Part shown: one piece after another, positions 46,169 to 59,120 of the stretch | How positions within the stretch are numbered: position 1 is the stretch's first letter | Layout of the letters: each line of letters starts with the position of its first letter | NCBI GenBank assembly: GCA_958450365.1 | Contig: CAUEEP010000730.1 | Location: 832,001-896,000, forward strand | Length of the DNA stretch: 64,000 nucleotides | From: Mesorhabditis belari | Taxonomy: Eukaryota; Nematoda; Chromadorea; Rhabditida; Rhabditidae | Direction: 5' to 3' | Position numbers and translations under genes: made by a program | Notes under the pieces: model-generated | What the model saw: only the letters and a program-made list of their open reading frames with translations | Database searches by the model: none | What the model was told of the DNA's origin: nothing

Positions 46169-49100
46169 ATGGGCGACTCAACGACGAGGATTGAAGAATT
46201 GGTGCGCATTTCACAAAATGGATCTTTGCTTCTTTTTATTCCCCAATTTTGTCATAGAAATATTCTGAAGATGGTTTATGATACATTTTATCCTTTTGTT
46301 TAGGTGCAAAATGGTGGATCACCAACTAAAGAAAACGCTTTGGATCAACCAGGTGCGCGTTCTTTTCTATGATTTTATTTCCAAAAATATTATTTGACTA
46401 ACTTTGTTGTTTTTAGAAGCTGGAGCGACACATGTTTTACAAAATGGAGAGGTTTTTGTTTCTTTCAAGATATTTTTATCACAATGTTTTAGATTTCAAA
46501 GTCAGAAGGGCTTTCAAGAAGATCATTTCGCATCAAAGGATTAAAACATCCAGGATGGCGAAAATCGGATGAGGTTTGAACAAATTTTATGAATTGTATT
46601 TAATATTAAGATCAAGCATTTGTGTTTTAATAAATAACAAATACATTATTATTAAACGGTTTAGCTTTTCGATATGCTCACAAGTGCTGAAAAGTTTGTT
46701 GCCGAATTTCAACCAGGCGTCAGTGGTGGAAAACGTGGAGTGCTTTCTCTTATTTTTCCCGATAATGATAGCGCAATTCGTGCTTATAAGGTTTAATTTA
46801 TTGGTTACTTGAAAATATATTAACTTTAGCTTGCCAACACTATACGTATTTATGAAAAACCACTTGAGGTCGAAGCTGCTCTGGATTTTTGTTTGTTTAA
46901 TTTACCATTTTTCAATTATTTCATTTAGACTCAACAAATCTCATTTTGAAAGCACGGTTTATGAGTCCCGAAGATGAGTTGCTGAAGAGAACACTTTTTA
47001 TCTTTCATCTTCCTCTCGACACAGAGGACGACTTTATGTCTAGCATTTTTGGTGAGCATTAAGTTTGTTCTTTAATCTTTTCTAATTAGGTGTTGATCAA
47101 ATGGAAAGTTGTACGTTTCTACCTATTCTCGATGAAGATGAGAAACAAGCAAAGGTGAATAAAGAAATATTAGTATTCTATCTCGGTTGGGCGTACTGAA
47201 AAGAATGTAGAAAAAGAATTTTTACTTTACAATTTAGATAGTTTTTCTTTCACCAGAGGCTGCTCAAACGGCTTGTGATGATGTAGATGGATTTGTGATC
47301 GATAATGGGGAACATGAATGCGCTTTGAAGTAAAGTTTTTAAAATCATTTTTTAATTAAATAATTTAGAGCCTTTTTCTGGGATGAATACAACACTTTCA
47401 TGCTCAATAGTGCCAAATTAAAGATTCTACAAGAGATTGAGTTCGAAGCTGATGCTAAAAACAAGGTTATTGTTAAGTTTTGCTTTTCGAACCCTAGATT
47501 TTTATTAGATTTTGCTTCTCTATAACGTATTTTTAGGAAAAACAGCAAGAACAACCGCTCGAGGAAGAAAGTGCGAAGTTTGAAGATGTTGGTGATGAGG
47601 AAAATCAAGAACAAACGACCTCAGTAGAGATTGAAATTAACGAGGATGATGTTGTTACCTCAATCGATCAAGTATTTTAAATAAGGCTTACTAGTACTAA
47701 AAAAAGAGTCTAGCTAATCCACAACAAAAGGATCAACTTCTCTGATTGGAATGGGCCCGAGGATATTTACCCTGTATGTCAATGTTAAATATTATCAAAT
47801 AATAAATTTTAGGAGCTAGACGAGATCTCGGCTCTTTATGGAGGACTGCCCGACTCCCTTCTAAAGCCTTGTCTTTTGAAATACCTTGAGCAGCGTCTAT
47901 CGGGTGAAGGGCAAGGATGGATGCGACAACACTTGGAGCTTTTGATAAAGTATGTAATTTTTACTGCAATGACGCTGATTAAATAGTAACAATCATAAAA
48001 TTGAGCGCAGGTTTGGTTTAGGCTTTTAAGAAAACAGTAAATTTATAAATTTATGTTTAGACTCTGGAAAAAAGAAGTGGTCAGTTCGATGCTTTATGAG
48101 CGTCCGACTCGCATCAAACTTCAATCTCGCACATTGGCACCTCCTCGAGAAATGGTTTCAAAACGGAAACGACCGGTTTTACAATTTGACAAATATTTCT
48201 GACATCATTTTAGGCAAATAGAAAAGAATTGAAACAATCTTTTGGTATTGGAATGGCTTTGCAGCAAGCTAGAACGTAAGCTTTTTATGTAATCGTTTTA
48301 TCAAATTGGAATTTCAGAATTATGACTGATCAAGGAGAAGTTAGTATTGATGAAGATGATGATGGAACGATTAAAATTGGAGGAGAACAACTCAGTTTTG
48401 ATTCTTGGGCCAAGTTCAATAAAAGGTTTCAATAGCTGAAAGTATTATAATAACTTTTCTTAGTGATGGTCTTACTGTCTATCAACCGCCTCAACCTCCG
48501 GCCGCTCCACCAATGTCCCAGGAAGAATGGGAAAAACAAAAGTGGCGTTTTTTCTTATTTAGTTTTAGCCATTTCTAGGTATACGAAAAGAATGGCAGCA
48601 AAGGCACGCCGGAAAGCCAAAAAGGCTGAAAAATTGGAAATGATGACACAGGCAGAAGCTCAAGAAGAAACAAAGACAGAGGCAAAAGTGGTATGAAAGG
48701 CTTAGATAACAATCACTTACACTTTTTATAGCTTGAAGAAGGAGAAGTGGATAGTGGGGAAGAGAGGAAAACAAAGGCTAAACGTTTGAAAGTTGGTTAT
48801 CATTTCTGTTTTGATAAAAATTTTGACTAGGCCTCAACATCATCTTCATCAAGCTCTTCTGAATCGGATGACGATGCTGACGGACAAGGAAGTCGACATC
48901 GGAGACGAGAAAGACGGAAAAAGGAAAGAATGGGAGTTGGTTTCACCTTTTTGCACCACAATCTTGATGAAAATTTAGACTATCAAAACGGCGGGTGTTC
49001 GTTTGCCGGGTGTTTTACAAGCACTTTATGATCGTCGTATTAATTTGCTCAATCTTCTATCGACCGAACATCGCAATGGTTTTGCCAATACACTCAATGT

Positions 49101-50244
49101 GATCATGTCTACCGAGGTATTTTTGAAATTTTTGAAAGTTCCATTTTGAATAACAGCTATAATGCAAACTTTTCCCTGGTAGAGGTGGATAAGATTCCGA
49201 TGTGTGACTCTTGAATATCTCGCGGGGGTCGCGTCATTATAAAGTGGGGCACATAAGGGTACTTGAGAGACAGACTCGGTCACAATCCGTTCAACTTTCT
49301 TATGTTGAAGGACATAACCAAACGGACACAACCATTCTTGTGTGGTGAAAGAGAGGGGATTAACAAATGAGGGATTTGTGGGAGAAGACTCAGCAGATAG
49401 ATCGCCCCTGCCAGATTGTATTCATTTGCAAATTTTGCAAAGTCATCTTTTTGTATTCTTGGAACTCAGAGCAGATGTCGAATAGGTATAATTAGCCGAT
49501 GATGAATCGCTCTTGCGGAAGGAAGGATTCCCCATATTCACAAATTTTCCATAGTAACTAGCTCTTTACACATATCACGCTTATTGGGGCTATAAGAGGG
49601 CGAACTTTTTACAAGGGTGATTGAGTTCACCCAACTAGCACAACTAGCAAGCACTAGAACTTTCCATACTGTCGATTCGGTGAGGATCGGTGTTGCATCC
49701 AGAACTTTTGATGGGGATGAGGGGATAATTATTGAGGACTCACATCAAATCCATCCGTTTCATCGCCTATGCTCTCAAGCACAGAGAGAATGGTGAATAC
49801 AGGCAATGAAAATGTATCAAATTACCCCACGACTTTTTCAATCATATATAAATGAGAGAGGAAGCGCGGAAGCCGGCAAATAGACTGACCAAGGGGTGTT
49901 GCCAGTTTTCCGAATATTTCTCTCACTTGTGGTGTTTGTTGGGGAAAGGAAGGGCGATGAGTGGTCGCTTGCAAATATTGTCGCGCGTATCCTTTGACCA
50001 TATCCCGTTACTGTCCAACAGTTGCTCGGTTGTAAAAACGAAACAAAGACAGCTGCTAGCGGATTTGATATAAAATATTGTTTGACATTATTTAGCTATG
50101 CAGATTATGAGAATGTGAGCAATATTTGTAAATAAGTTTTATATGCTAAAATTGACTGTTACTGAAATTACATTTTAGAAAGTGATGATGACGCCTTCAC
50201 AGCGAGAAATGATGTTGAGCAAAATGAAATTGATGCTGGGATAA
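46169..50244 (+). CDS. RRM-like, Lys/Glu/Ser-rich nuclear protein, not identified
   Basis: One long multi-exon gene (about 20 exons, introns mostly 40-50 bp). It starts MGDSTTRIEELVQNGG and ends MLSKMKLMLG with a TAA at 50242. In order: a region GLKHPGWRKSDELFDMLTSA; an RRM-like segment with SLIFPDNDSAIRAYK; a second with RTLFIFHLPLDTEDDFMSSI and KIVFLSPEAAQTACDDVDGF; an acidic stretch; LKPCLLKYLEQRLSGEGQGW (helical, PWI-like at best); DSWAKFNKSDGLTVYQPPQP; a Lys/Ala coiled coil; EEGEVDSGEE; and a Ser-rich then Arg-rich patch. The composition suggests an RNA-processing factor, but I do not recognise the family. The short intron 47677-47721 joins two halves in frame; without it the first half would stop at 47683. 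The final join across the 0.97-kb intron after 49118 is uncertain. Confidence 0.7.
49119..50173. other. Unusually long, higher-complexity intron
   Basis: Between the exon ending MSTE (49118) and the final exon at 50174 lies about 1 kb of less A+T-rich, non-repetitive sequence. All other introns of this gene are 40-120 bp. A possible small exon, TATGCAGATTATGAGAAT, at 50094-50114 is out of phase with the simple model. No transposon ends or known RNA gene are recognised. Confidence 0.4.
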
Positions 50245-51428
50245 ATGACTTCAAATGAATGCACTCCAACGAGGTTTCACTTTTAAAAATTTCGTTTTAA
50301 TTCTCAGTTATTGTTGACGTTTGTTAAAGTTTTATTTTATACATGATTTAGCGAATAAACTATTTTTTAAAATACATAATACAGATGAGAGATCACTCAT
50401 TTGAATTTGGTCAACGACAAAACGCGTAAGACTAGAGTAGCCATGGTATGCAATTAGAGGCGATTTTCTGCCGGTGGATGGGTGGGGTTGGAGGTACTCG
50501 ATGACCCGATGGTTCTCTTTCGATGTGATATTTCTCTCTTCACTCATTGTACTCTCGCTGGGGTTTCGGGTTGCCAAATTCTTGTAATTATGTGCCCCTC
50601 TTTCTTTCTCTTCTCTTTATACATTCATCACCCACTGATTCTCTCTCGTTCCCTTTTTTCCCATCTCTTGAATCCTTATTTTCTCGTGTTGAGTACCATT
50701 GCCTATTGGCACTGTTCCAGTCTTTATTTTCTCTTTTCTTTCTACAACCAAAAAGGGTCACTGGGGGGAGAGGGTTGTGCTTCGAATACAAATGAGAGAC
50801 CCATCGCGTCCTCACGCAACCCACTCACCCCCCTCTTCCACAAAATTTTTGACTCACCCCGGGAGCAACTATTTACGCAAATATGCAACGAGTCTCCTTT
50901 TATCTATCTTTGGAACAAACAGTAAATAGAAGAATGCACATGATTTCTGCATCTCTCTAATGAATTAAATGATACCGCTTTTCTCTTCTTGAACTCTTAT
51001 CAAATTAGCGGCTTTTTTTTGAGCTCATTGATATCATTGTGCTAATTGAAATTTGAATAAATAAAACAAATTTATCAAAATTCACTTCATAAATTAGAAA
51101 AAAACATCAAGAGTTAAAGAAATTAGAGAAAATAAAGATCTTCGGAAGGGTCGATGAGAAATGAATTGATAGAGGGGAAGGAAAGTGAGAATCTCAACAG
51201 AAAAGAGAAGGAAACGGTGGCGTGACTACCCATGTAAATCTTGTTATTTGAATAAGGGAAAGTGGTGGAGATTTTTTTTATAAATTAGCATACTTTTACA
51301 CACAAAAATTTGAAAGCACTTGAAAGCGGCTGTGTTTGAAATTGGAGACAATGGGTTAAGCGGGAAGAATCACCGTAATCCCTACAGGAGAACATTTCTA
51401 TTAAAGGTAATTACGAGGGATATTTCAT
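50245..51428. other. Intergenic, no gene recognised
   Basis: Pyrimidine-rich stretches at 50580-50760 give open frames on the plus strand without family motifs. Nothing else is supported. Confidence 0.45.
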
Positions 51429-53735
51429 TTAGGCGATCGCCATGTCGGTTGGCTGAGAGTTGATTCCGTAGGTTCGGGTGGTGATCTGGAGATGAAGATT
51501 CGTATTTAGAGTCATTTAAAAGTCATACTTAATTCGTTGAATGCTTTATTTGTATTGAAATTGTAAATTGAAGCTATTGAAGCTATTGAAGTTATTGAGC
51601 TATTCAAGCTATTCAAGCTATTCAAGCTATTCAAGCTATTCAAGCTATTCAAGCTATTGAAGTTATTCAAGCTATTCAAGCTAAAAAAGACAAACCCTTG
51701 ACCAGACGAGTCCAATCGAACGGTGAACTGGGTCCAAAATAGCTTCGATGATGAACTTCCAAGTCTAAAAATGTCTTTTGATATATTGTGGTTTTGTTTT
51801 TGATACTTTTCAGCTCTATGTACTCACCTTAGCAATCCAAGTAGCTGGAATGGTCAACAATTTGCCCAGTGGCACACAGGCGAACACGTTGAGAACAGTG
51901 AAAAGCGCGAAAAGAATGCCGAACACGATTGCCGCTGGGATACCGATCAAAAGAGCACCTAGAATTTGAGGAAATTCAGTGTCTATGAGAACTCATGCAA
52001 GATGTATTCTTAGAATTAACTGCTAGGTTCTTAAGAGTGCTAAAATGGGGTATAGCAAGTGAATGTTGCTCAGTTTCAAAGACAAACATTCGAAGCCTTT
52101 CAAGAAGACACAGGTGACTCTAACATTCAATATTTTGTATCTAGATATCTACTAATTATAGATACTACAGGTTTTTAGAGTTATTCAGCTATTCAACTCA
52201 CCCAAACGATAGACGAAAAGACGAGTCCATGTGAAGATTCGGTAGACTAAACGCCAAATGCAATCCCATGAATGAGCCGAGTCAGCCTCGCCAAAGATAT
52301 CCTCGAAACCGAACTGAAATTTTGGCTTTTGCTTATTTTTGGTTTGTTTCCATTGACAAAGCACACCGATTATTTCACCTCGACTTTTGAGGAAGAGATT
52401 TCGGGAATTCAAAATGCATATTGTTTCGAAATGCCCGAATTCTTTTCAATCGCTTTCAAATACAAGATTTCATTGATGAATAAATGAGTGAACCTTTTTT
52501 TTGAATTGAAATTGAAAGGGGAAGAAGAGGTAACGGAAATTGAAGAAAAGAAGAGAAAAGAAGAGAAAAGAAGAGAAAGGAAGAGAAAGGAAGAGAAAGG
52601 AAACCTTTCTTTCGATCTGTCAGGGCACAAAAATTAAACGAGGCATCAAGCAAGCCATTTTCTAGACAGGAAATGAATGAACGAGAGGGGAATCGATGGG
52701 GAATTTCCTGATAGAATGGGAAAAATTAAAGAGGGGAAATTGAGGGATTGTTAGTTGGATAACTTTATAGGTCAATACTGTATAGACGGATTGCAGACGG
52801 CTTTACAGACGAAAAAGTACCGTAATTAGTACTGGAAAGTACTGATTTCAGTTTTAGACACTATTGTATTCTGTGGGTTTGCTTGGGGATATCTCTCTGT
52901 CTCTCTTTTCTCCTTCATGACACCAATCTACCCATCTCCTCTATATCTTTTCCCCATTGACAAGTAAGACGATAGATTAGAGAAGAATTAGACAATATAG
53001 CTTTTTGAGTTTTTTTTGAAAGATGCTTTAGAAAAAAATTTTAATGGAAAAGAATAGGATCCTAAGGATCTTTACAACTTTCTATTAGACTTTAACTCTT
53101 CTAAATGACAACAACTGTTATCCCAATGCCTAATCAAAGATATAAGTACTGTAATCCCATAACCTAATCAAAGCCTTTATCTACTCACCTTGACGTGATC
53201 ATTGATTTGCTTCTCATCTCTGTCCACCAAATTGATCCCAATCGAGATATGTTCTGCTTTCTGTTGATCTTCACTTTTCTCTCCTTTCTCGCGACGCCAC
53301 CAACACTTCTTCTTGCAGCATTCCTGTAAAAGAACATTCGATTCATTTCTCATTCCCCGCCTCTAGAATTAATTTAAAGCCATTGTGGCTTGATTGGCTT
53401 CTTTCATTTCTTTCATTTCTTTCATTTCATTTCTTTCATTTCTTTCCCTTTACCTTTTTCTCCTCTCCAGCAGTCCCTTCTTCAGCCGATTTCTCCTCGT
53501 TTTCCTCGGTTTTCTTCGTGGTTTTCTTCGAGAAGAACCATGTCTTCTTTGGGGCAACTGGAGCCTCCTGAAATAACGGGAAATTGATTTTTGAGAAGAT
53601 CAAGGGTTTCATTTTTGTTTTTTCTTTTGCTAAGCTCGAAAAACCCACAGTCTTGGTCTCAGGCTCAGCTGGAGCGTCAGTGTCGGATTTGAGGGGCACA
53701 GCCTCCAATTCAACCTTCTCTCCGTCGGAAGCCAT
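51429..53735 (-). CDS. cav-1: Caveolin
   Basis: A hairpin membrane protein that scaffolds caveolae and lipid-raft domains. Seven exons on the minus strand start at the ATG 53735, with MASDGEKVELEAVPLKS; the last two are 51764-51696 and 51485-51429. They encode about 234 residues, close to the worm CAV-1 length. The N-terminal third is charged and Lys/Glu-rich. The core reads HISIGINLVDRDEKQINDHV, then FGFEDIFGEADSAHSWDCIW, which holds the caveolin signature (FEDxxxE). Next is the scaffolding/hairpin segment LLIGIPAAIVFGILFALFTV with CVPLGKLLTIP, then ILDPVHRSIGLVWSR and the end TYGINSQPTDMAIA. All joins are in frame. The open frame continues upstream of the ATG to 53951, but that stretch is pyrimidine-rich and is taken as 5' UTR. 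An AAGCTATTC microsatellite (51570-51690) fills the last intron. Confidence 0.93.
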
Positions 53736-56570
53736 TGTTGAAATTCTGAAATGAAAAAGTTGGATTGAGAAGGGGAAAAAAAGAAGAAAAAGCAAAACCA
53801 AAAATACAGTAAACAATTGTGATCTATTGTTTGAAAAGTGGAAAAAAAGAAGGAAAGAGATGGAGGGAGAGTACTCGGATAGGTGCGAGAATGGGGTCGC
53901 AAAATAATGCGCTTGGGTGAGGGCCAAGGTCAGGTCAGAAAAAAGGGGCAAAGAAGTGGACTGGATTGAGGATTACGATGGCAGATGTGAAAGGGGTGGA
54001 GTAGGTACAGGAAGGGGTGGAGTGACCCCGGGGATCGCCTCTGGCAGTTGTGGGGGGAGAGGGAGGGATGCGGAGGGGTGGAGGGGTGGAGGAGGAATGG
54101 ATGGACACGCCCACTTTTCAACGAGGAGTGAACACAAAACCCTGCGGCTATGAAGGGAATCTGTTGGTGGATGGGGGAGATGGGTGGATGAACGGGCACC
54201 GTTCGAATCGCGCGATGGGTGACCCTCTTGGGGATATCTCTTTGTCTCTCTTTTCTCCTTCATGACACCAATCTACCCCTCTCCTCTATATCTTCTCCCC
54301 ATTGGCAAGTATGTCGAGAATTTGGATTGCTATTGGAAAAAAGAACATAAAATATCACAAAGGGTTCAGAGTACAAGGTCGAGTTTTAAAATTAAGATGG
54401 ATGACCTGGTGAAGATCAGATACAGTACCAGTAGTAGTACTGTAGCTTACTATTGACAAGAAACTAGATATTTGACAGTAAGTACTATGTAGTAGATGCT
54501 AAAAAGTACCGTAACTTTGAGCCTGAACTTGTATCATACTCTTTTACACGTTATACAAACCTATGTAATCAAAAATCTATGAAAAAATGTTTAGAGTTAA
54601 GCTTTGAATAGAGCTAAGCTTTGAATAGAGCTGAGCTTTGAATAGAGCTAAGCTTTGAATAGAGCTAAGCTTTGAATAGAGCTAAGCTTTGAATAGAGCT
54701 GAGCTTTGAATAGAGCTGAGCTTTGAGTAGAGCTGATCTTAAGGAGAACTAATCTTAAGGAGAACTAATCTTAAGGAGAACTGATCTTAAAATAGAACTA
54801 ATCATATTTAACAATAGTATAAGTTAAAGTAAGAAACGAACAATAGCATAAACAAGGGCCATTCATCCGAAAAGTTATCGTATCGCTCTTTGATGTCGGT
54901 ATTTAGCTACGAATGGCGGAGAAAAAGAATTACCTCCACCCATCAGAGGGTCATTTTCATATGTGGATGCTTCGTCGAGGTCATTACCCTCGCATAGAAG
55001 AGAAAATAATGGGTGGGACCACAAAGCGGGGAAAAAAAATGAAGACCCACTCATCTCACTCATTTATCCTTTCCCTCTATGTCCCCCGACCGATCCCCAT
55101 CTGAACACATTTCTCCCAACCTTCTGCTTAAAGTGTATTCCCCTATTTGAAGGCACTTCAAAACGGACACCAATCCCATCTATCCTCTTCCTGAAACAGA
55201 CACAATTATCTACTTTTTGAAAAAGAAATGAAGAAGAACTGGATGAAGAAGAAGTTTTGTAGAAGGGGAGAAAGATGATTCAAAAAGATGATTTAAAAAG
55301 ATGATTCAAAAAGATTCAAAATCTTAAATAAAGTAGCTTAACTATAGTATTGTAACACTATGATACAGAAATTTTATCCAGTATCGAGCAGCAAGTACTG
55401 CACAAGTGTGATACACTTTCATCCAGTATCGAGCAGCAAGTACTGCACAAATGTAATTCCATCAACTCACTATGGAATTCTTGGGCCTATGCATTAGAAA
55501 GACTGAATTCAATACAATTTCCTAGAAAGAACTTTGATTAGTAGACTTGTTAGTGGATTAAATTGTAATTTTTTTACAATTTAAAGCTTTCTTATCGCAT
55601 TCCCATTTCGGATTTTGAAATCTTTCGTATTTTTCAACAACTAATAATAGCCGTTTACATGTAAACTTTGGAAAAAAAAAATCGGCAAAATGACATTGTT
55701 TATAGATTTGTGTTCAAAAGAGAAAAGAGGAAAAGACGCAAAACACATGTTATTCTTTGTTCTTTTCTAGGTATCAGACCATATGAAGGACATGATTTTC
55801 AAGTTTGCTCTTTCTTCCTCTTCCTCTTTCTTCTTTGTTCATACTCTTTTTGTTTTCGGTTGAGATGAGGAGAGGTTTGGATTCCATCTTCCGGATGAAT
55901 TCATAAGAGAAACGCCTCCATATGCTTCACCATATGGAGGCGGTGGACAGGCTGAATAGGGAAACAAAAGAGGACACTCTCTGATTACAGCTACAATAAA
56001 TGATGAGAGGAAAGCGATGACAAAACCGATCTATTATGCGTCTACAGTATCTAATGTTAAATGGGAATTGGGTTTAACCGAAGTGAGCAAATGAATAATG
56101 ATAAAAAAAGAATAACATCTTACAAGCTAGTTTTGTTAAAAAGCTTCTTTAGGTTTATTGTTCTTTCATTTTTCAGTTCTAAAGCAAACAAATTGTAGAT
56201 TATGATCTTTGACAACCATAAATTTAATTTTCTTGAATTTTTCCCTGATAATTGCTGATCCTTACAGTCTCGCCTTTAGCATAAACGATAAAATAGGGGA
56301 TTTTTGAGCGGGAAAATGTTTGAGGGGAGTTTTGAAGATAAAATAACCATATGAAAGAGCTAAAACGAGCAAGAGTACCGTAGCACAGTGAACGGTGTTT
56401 CATTAGCTTTGAGCGAAATCGTTATCCGATTACAAATTAATTGAGAAATGATTGAATGAGGGCCTCAAATGAATTTCACATGTTTTTTTCCCCGCGATCA
56501 AATTGATTAAAATTGGACGATTTTAATCAATTAATCGTCAATTAATGCGCATTGATCAGCTTTTCAGTCA
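53736..56570. other. Region upstream of caveolin; minisatellites, no gene recognised
   Basis: 53950-54130 is G-rich on the plus strand. GATATCTCTTTGTCTCTCTT and its ~70-bp context at 54233-54310 recur at 52888-52965 in a caveolin intron. Positions 54596-54735 are about eight copies of the 18-bp unit AATAGAGCTAAGCTTTG(A). Positions 54735-54795 repeat CTTAAGGAGAACTAAT. ATCCAGTATCGAGCAGCAAG occurs twice, at 55378 and 55424. Open frames here lack motifs. Confidence 0.55.
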
Positions 56571-57557
56571 ACAAGGGAATATCAACATGATGTGGTGGCC
56601 AAATGACATAAGCCATACACTAACCGACGTAGAATTTTGTGCCCATTCCTAATCTGCTTTCCGTTTTTGCAACGCAGCACTCTATCAAAAGTTATAAGCG
56701 CTCAAAGTTTTGTACGGAATCGCAGAAAATAGATCTTGTGTTTATAAGTTGACTTACCAAAGATAAAGATGTCGTGGTGGCCGAGCGGCAGTCGACTTGA
56801 TTACGAAGCAAAGAATCGTCTGCAACAATCATAAGAACCAAAATTAGCTGATTCTTTTGCACGAATCATTAACGATGCCAAATATGGAGAGCTGTTCATT
56901 GAAAGTGACAAAGAGCATGGAAATGATAGTGATGCGAGCACAGAAGATGAACAATGGACCGGCGACGACTCTTCACCCACAATCAACAGTTTCAGCCGAT
57001 TCACTAATCAATTTTGATAAAACTCTTGTGTCATCAAATGAACTTCAAGCAGCGATTGCTCATTAGAGATCAAGTCAAAAAAGGAGCTCGACTTTTGAGT
57101 AGTATGGCTGCCAGGTATCGTTGAATAAAGACGGAAAATCGCATGAATTATGATACGTGTTTATGAAAAGAGTCAAACTTTAAAAGTTAACAAACTGTCA
57201 CATTTAAAGAAAATCCGAGAGATTTTGGAAGTTGATGTGAGGGAGAAACTAAAGAATTGAGTATCTTTACAAGACCACGAATTGCGGCAAATGGTTATTC
57301 GCATTAATCGATCTCTACAAACTCCTCTAGAAACCTTCAAGGAAAGTCCAAGTTGGATACAATCTTTCAAGCGCACCATATCAAACACTCAAACACACAT
57401 CAAACACACACCCACATCATGATGAAGACTCTGTCGCAAAATTCATAGAGGAAATAGCTTGTGCCGGAAATGCACATTGCTTTTAGATTCATCGAATTCA
57501 TTTAACAAACATTACCTCAAGGATATAGTTTGCATATCTCCTGGAATAGAGAACATA

Positions 57558-57790
57558 CACTACTCGACAATGAAATATCATATTTGAAAAACCATCGTCA
57601 CTTTCGCGCGTCTGTAACTCCCTTGTCTTTACCGTATTTCTAAATATTAATATTACCATTGTGTAGCCCTTGAAAAGAGCTTTCAGAAAATGTATAACAC
57701 TAATAGTTTAAACTCAAAGACAAGGGAGTTACAGACGCGCGAAAGTGACGATCGTTTTTCAAATAGGACATTTCATTGTCCAGTACTGTA
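57558..57790. mobile_element. MITE, family D, nested copy
   Basis: About 97% identical by eye to 18567-18795 over the whole length. It carries a CTCGACAATGAAATATCAT end and its complement CATTTCATTGTCCAGTACTG. It lies inside the larger transposon, so it inserted later. Confidence 0.9.
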
Positions 57791-58442
57791 TCTCCTGGAA
57801 CGATGAACATGATACAGTCTGATGTTTTCTTCTTTCGCCCGGTAAAACAACTGGTGAACAATTAAAAGGCTAGTGAGCCATGTTATTGGTAACGATGTCG
57901 ATTTTTCAATTCACAGAGATTCACTGATCAAGATCGTCTCTGTTGTGCATTCTCAAATGGGTGCATCATGCTTTCTGGCTCTTCGTTGATATTCTTGAAT
58001 AAAAGTTGGCTACCCAGATACTCCGCTAGTTCCATTCGAGTTTCATTCGAGACTCCAAACAATATTTGTTTTAAATTTGAAGTTGTCCCTTGTGAGGATA
58101 CAAACTGTGTATTTTTTTATGTCTTTACCCGTTGTTATATGAATTTATATTTTTCCCATTTCATCGACGAATGTCAATAATGTTGAACTTTTGTTATTTT
58201 TCTAATTTTTTTTGTTACTGATTGTTGTTTATCGTTAAAAGTAAATATTTTATGATTAGATTCAAATAAATTTGTACTTGAAACGAAAAACAATCAAAGC
58301 ATTTAAAGCTAAAAGAAGCAAAAACAAAGTCAGACGACGAACACAAACCCTAGAGTCGTTGCTTTGTAATCAACCCTACCGCCGCTCGGCCACCACGACA
58401 TCTTTATCTTTGATAAGTCAACTTATAAACACAAGATCTATT

Positions 58443-58958
58443 GGGTTGGGGAGAATGAGTCGGCGCCGAAATTTAAAGAAACTTTTTGCACCCATAAAAC
58501 CTTCTTTAAATACACGTTTTGTTTCATCAAAATGGTCGACTATTTCTTTACAAAATGGCTTTTGAGAGATTCCACAAAGCTTTTCTTTTTTGGGATTTTA
58601 TTGATTCCCAAACACAGCTAATCAAAATGACAAAAAGTCCGACTCATTGCTTGAATAGTTTCTTCCACATAAACCTCCTTTGGTGTTTATATAAAAAAGA
58701 TAGAGCACACTCAATTACATAAGTTACCAAATTTTCAGGAAGATCCCTCCAACCGTTTACTCTAGATGACAGTTTATCGATTTTGTGAACAAATGGTCCT
58801 TTGTTGAGTTGAGGCGCTGTTTGAGTTCTCTTTTAAATATTATTTTGTAGAGAATTAGTTACCCTTCTACGGATATCAAACGCATATCATTTGACAAAGT
58901 CTGCTATAAGTTTTAGAAATTTCTTTGATTTTCGGCGCCGACTCATTCTCCCCAACCC
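58443..58958. mobile_element. Nested insertion with GGGTTGGGG ends
   Basis: About 516 bp with ends GGGTTGGGGAGAATGAGTCG and its complement; the inverted repeats continue to CGGCGCCGAAA. It interrupts the right inverted repeat of the 56571-59120 element between GCGCT and ATAGATCTTG. It contains open frames without recognised motifs. Confidence 0.85.
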
Positions 58959-59120
58959 AGCGCTTATAACTTTTGACAGAGTGCTGCGTTGCAAAAACGG
59001 AAAGCAGATTAGGAATGGGCACAAAATTCTACGTCGGTTATTGTATGGCTCGGTTAGTGTATTCTACGTCGGTTAGTCATGTCATTTGACCACCACACCC
59101 TGTTGATATTCCTTTGTAAG

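Larger units (their letters stand above)
56571..59120. mobile_element. Nested DNA transposon with ~250-bp inverted repeats
   Basis: The left inverted repeat is about 56571-56830 and the right about 58360-58442 plus 58959-59120. Both carry AAGGGAATATCAACA-like ends, CTAACCGACGTAGAATT, CTGCTTTCCGTTTTTGCAAC and a tRNA-like GTCGTGGTGGCCGAGCGGC. The right repeat is split by the insertion 58443-58958, and a family D MITE sits at 57558-57790. The interior has broken open frames, one reading ETFKESPSWIQSFKR near 57330-57375, faintly like the helix-turn-helix of Tc5/pogo-type transposases. No intact transposase remains. Confidence 0.82.

Noticed and set aside
53736..53951. N-terminal extension of caveolin giving a 171-residue first frame
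   Set aside because: The extension is pyrimidine-rich and low in complexity. The ATG at 53735 gives the normal caveolin N-terminus and length.
58519..58722. Open frame inside the nested 58443-58958 element
   Set aside because: It has no recognisable motif and crosses the element; it is likely incidental.
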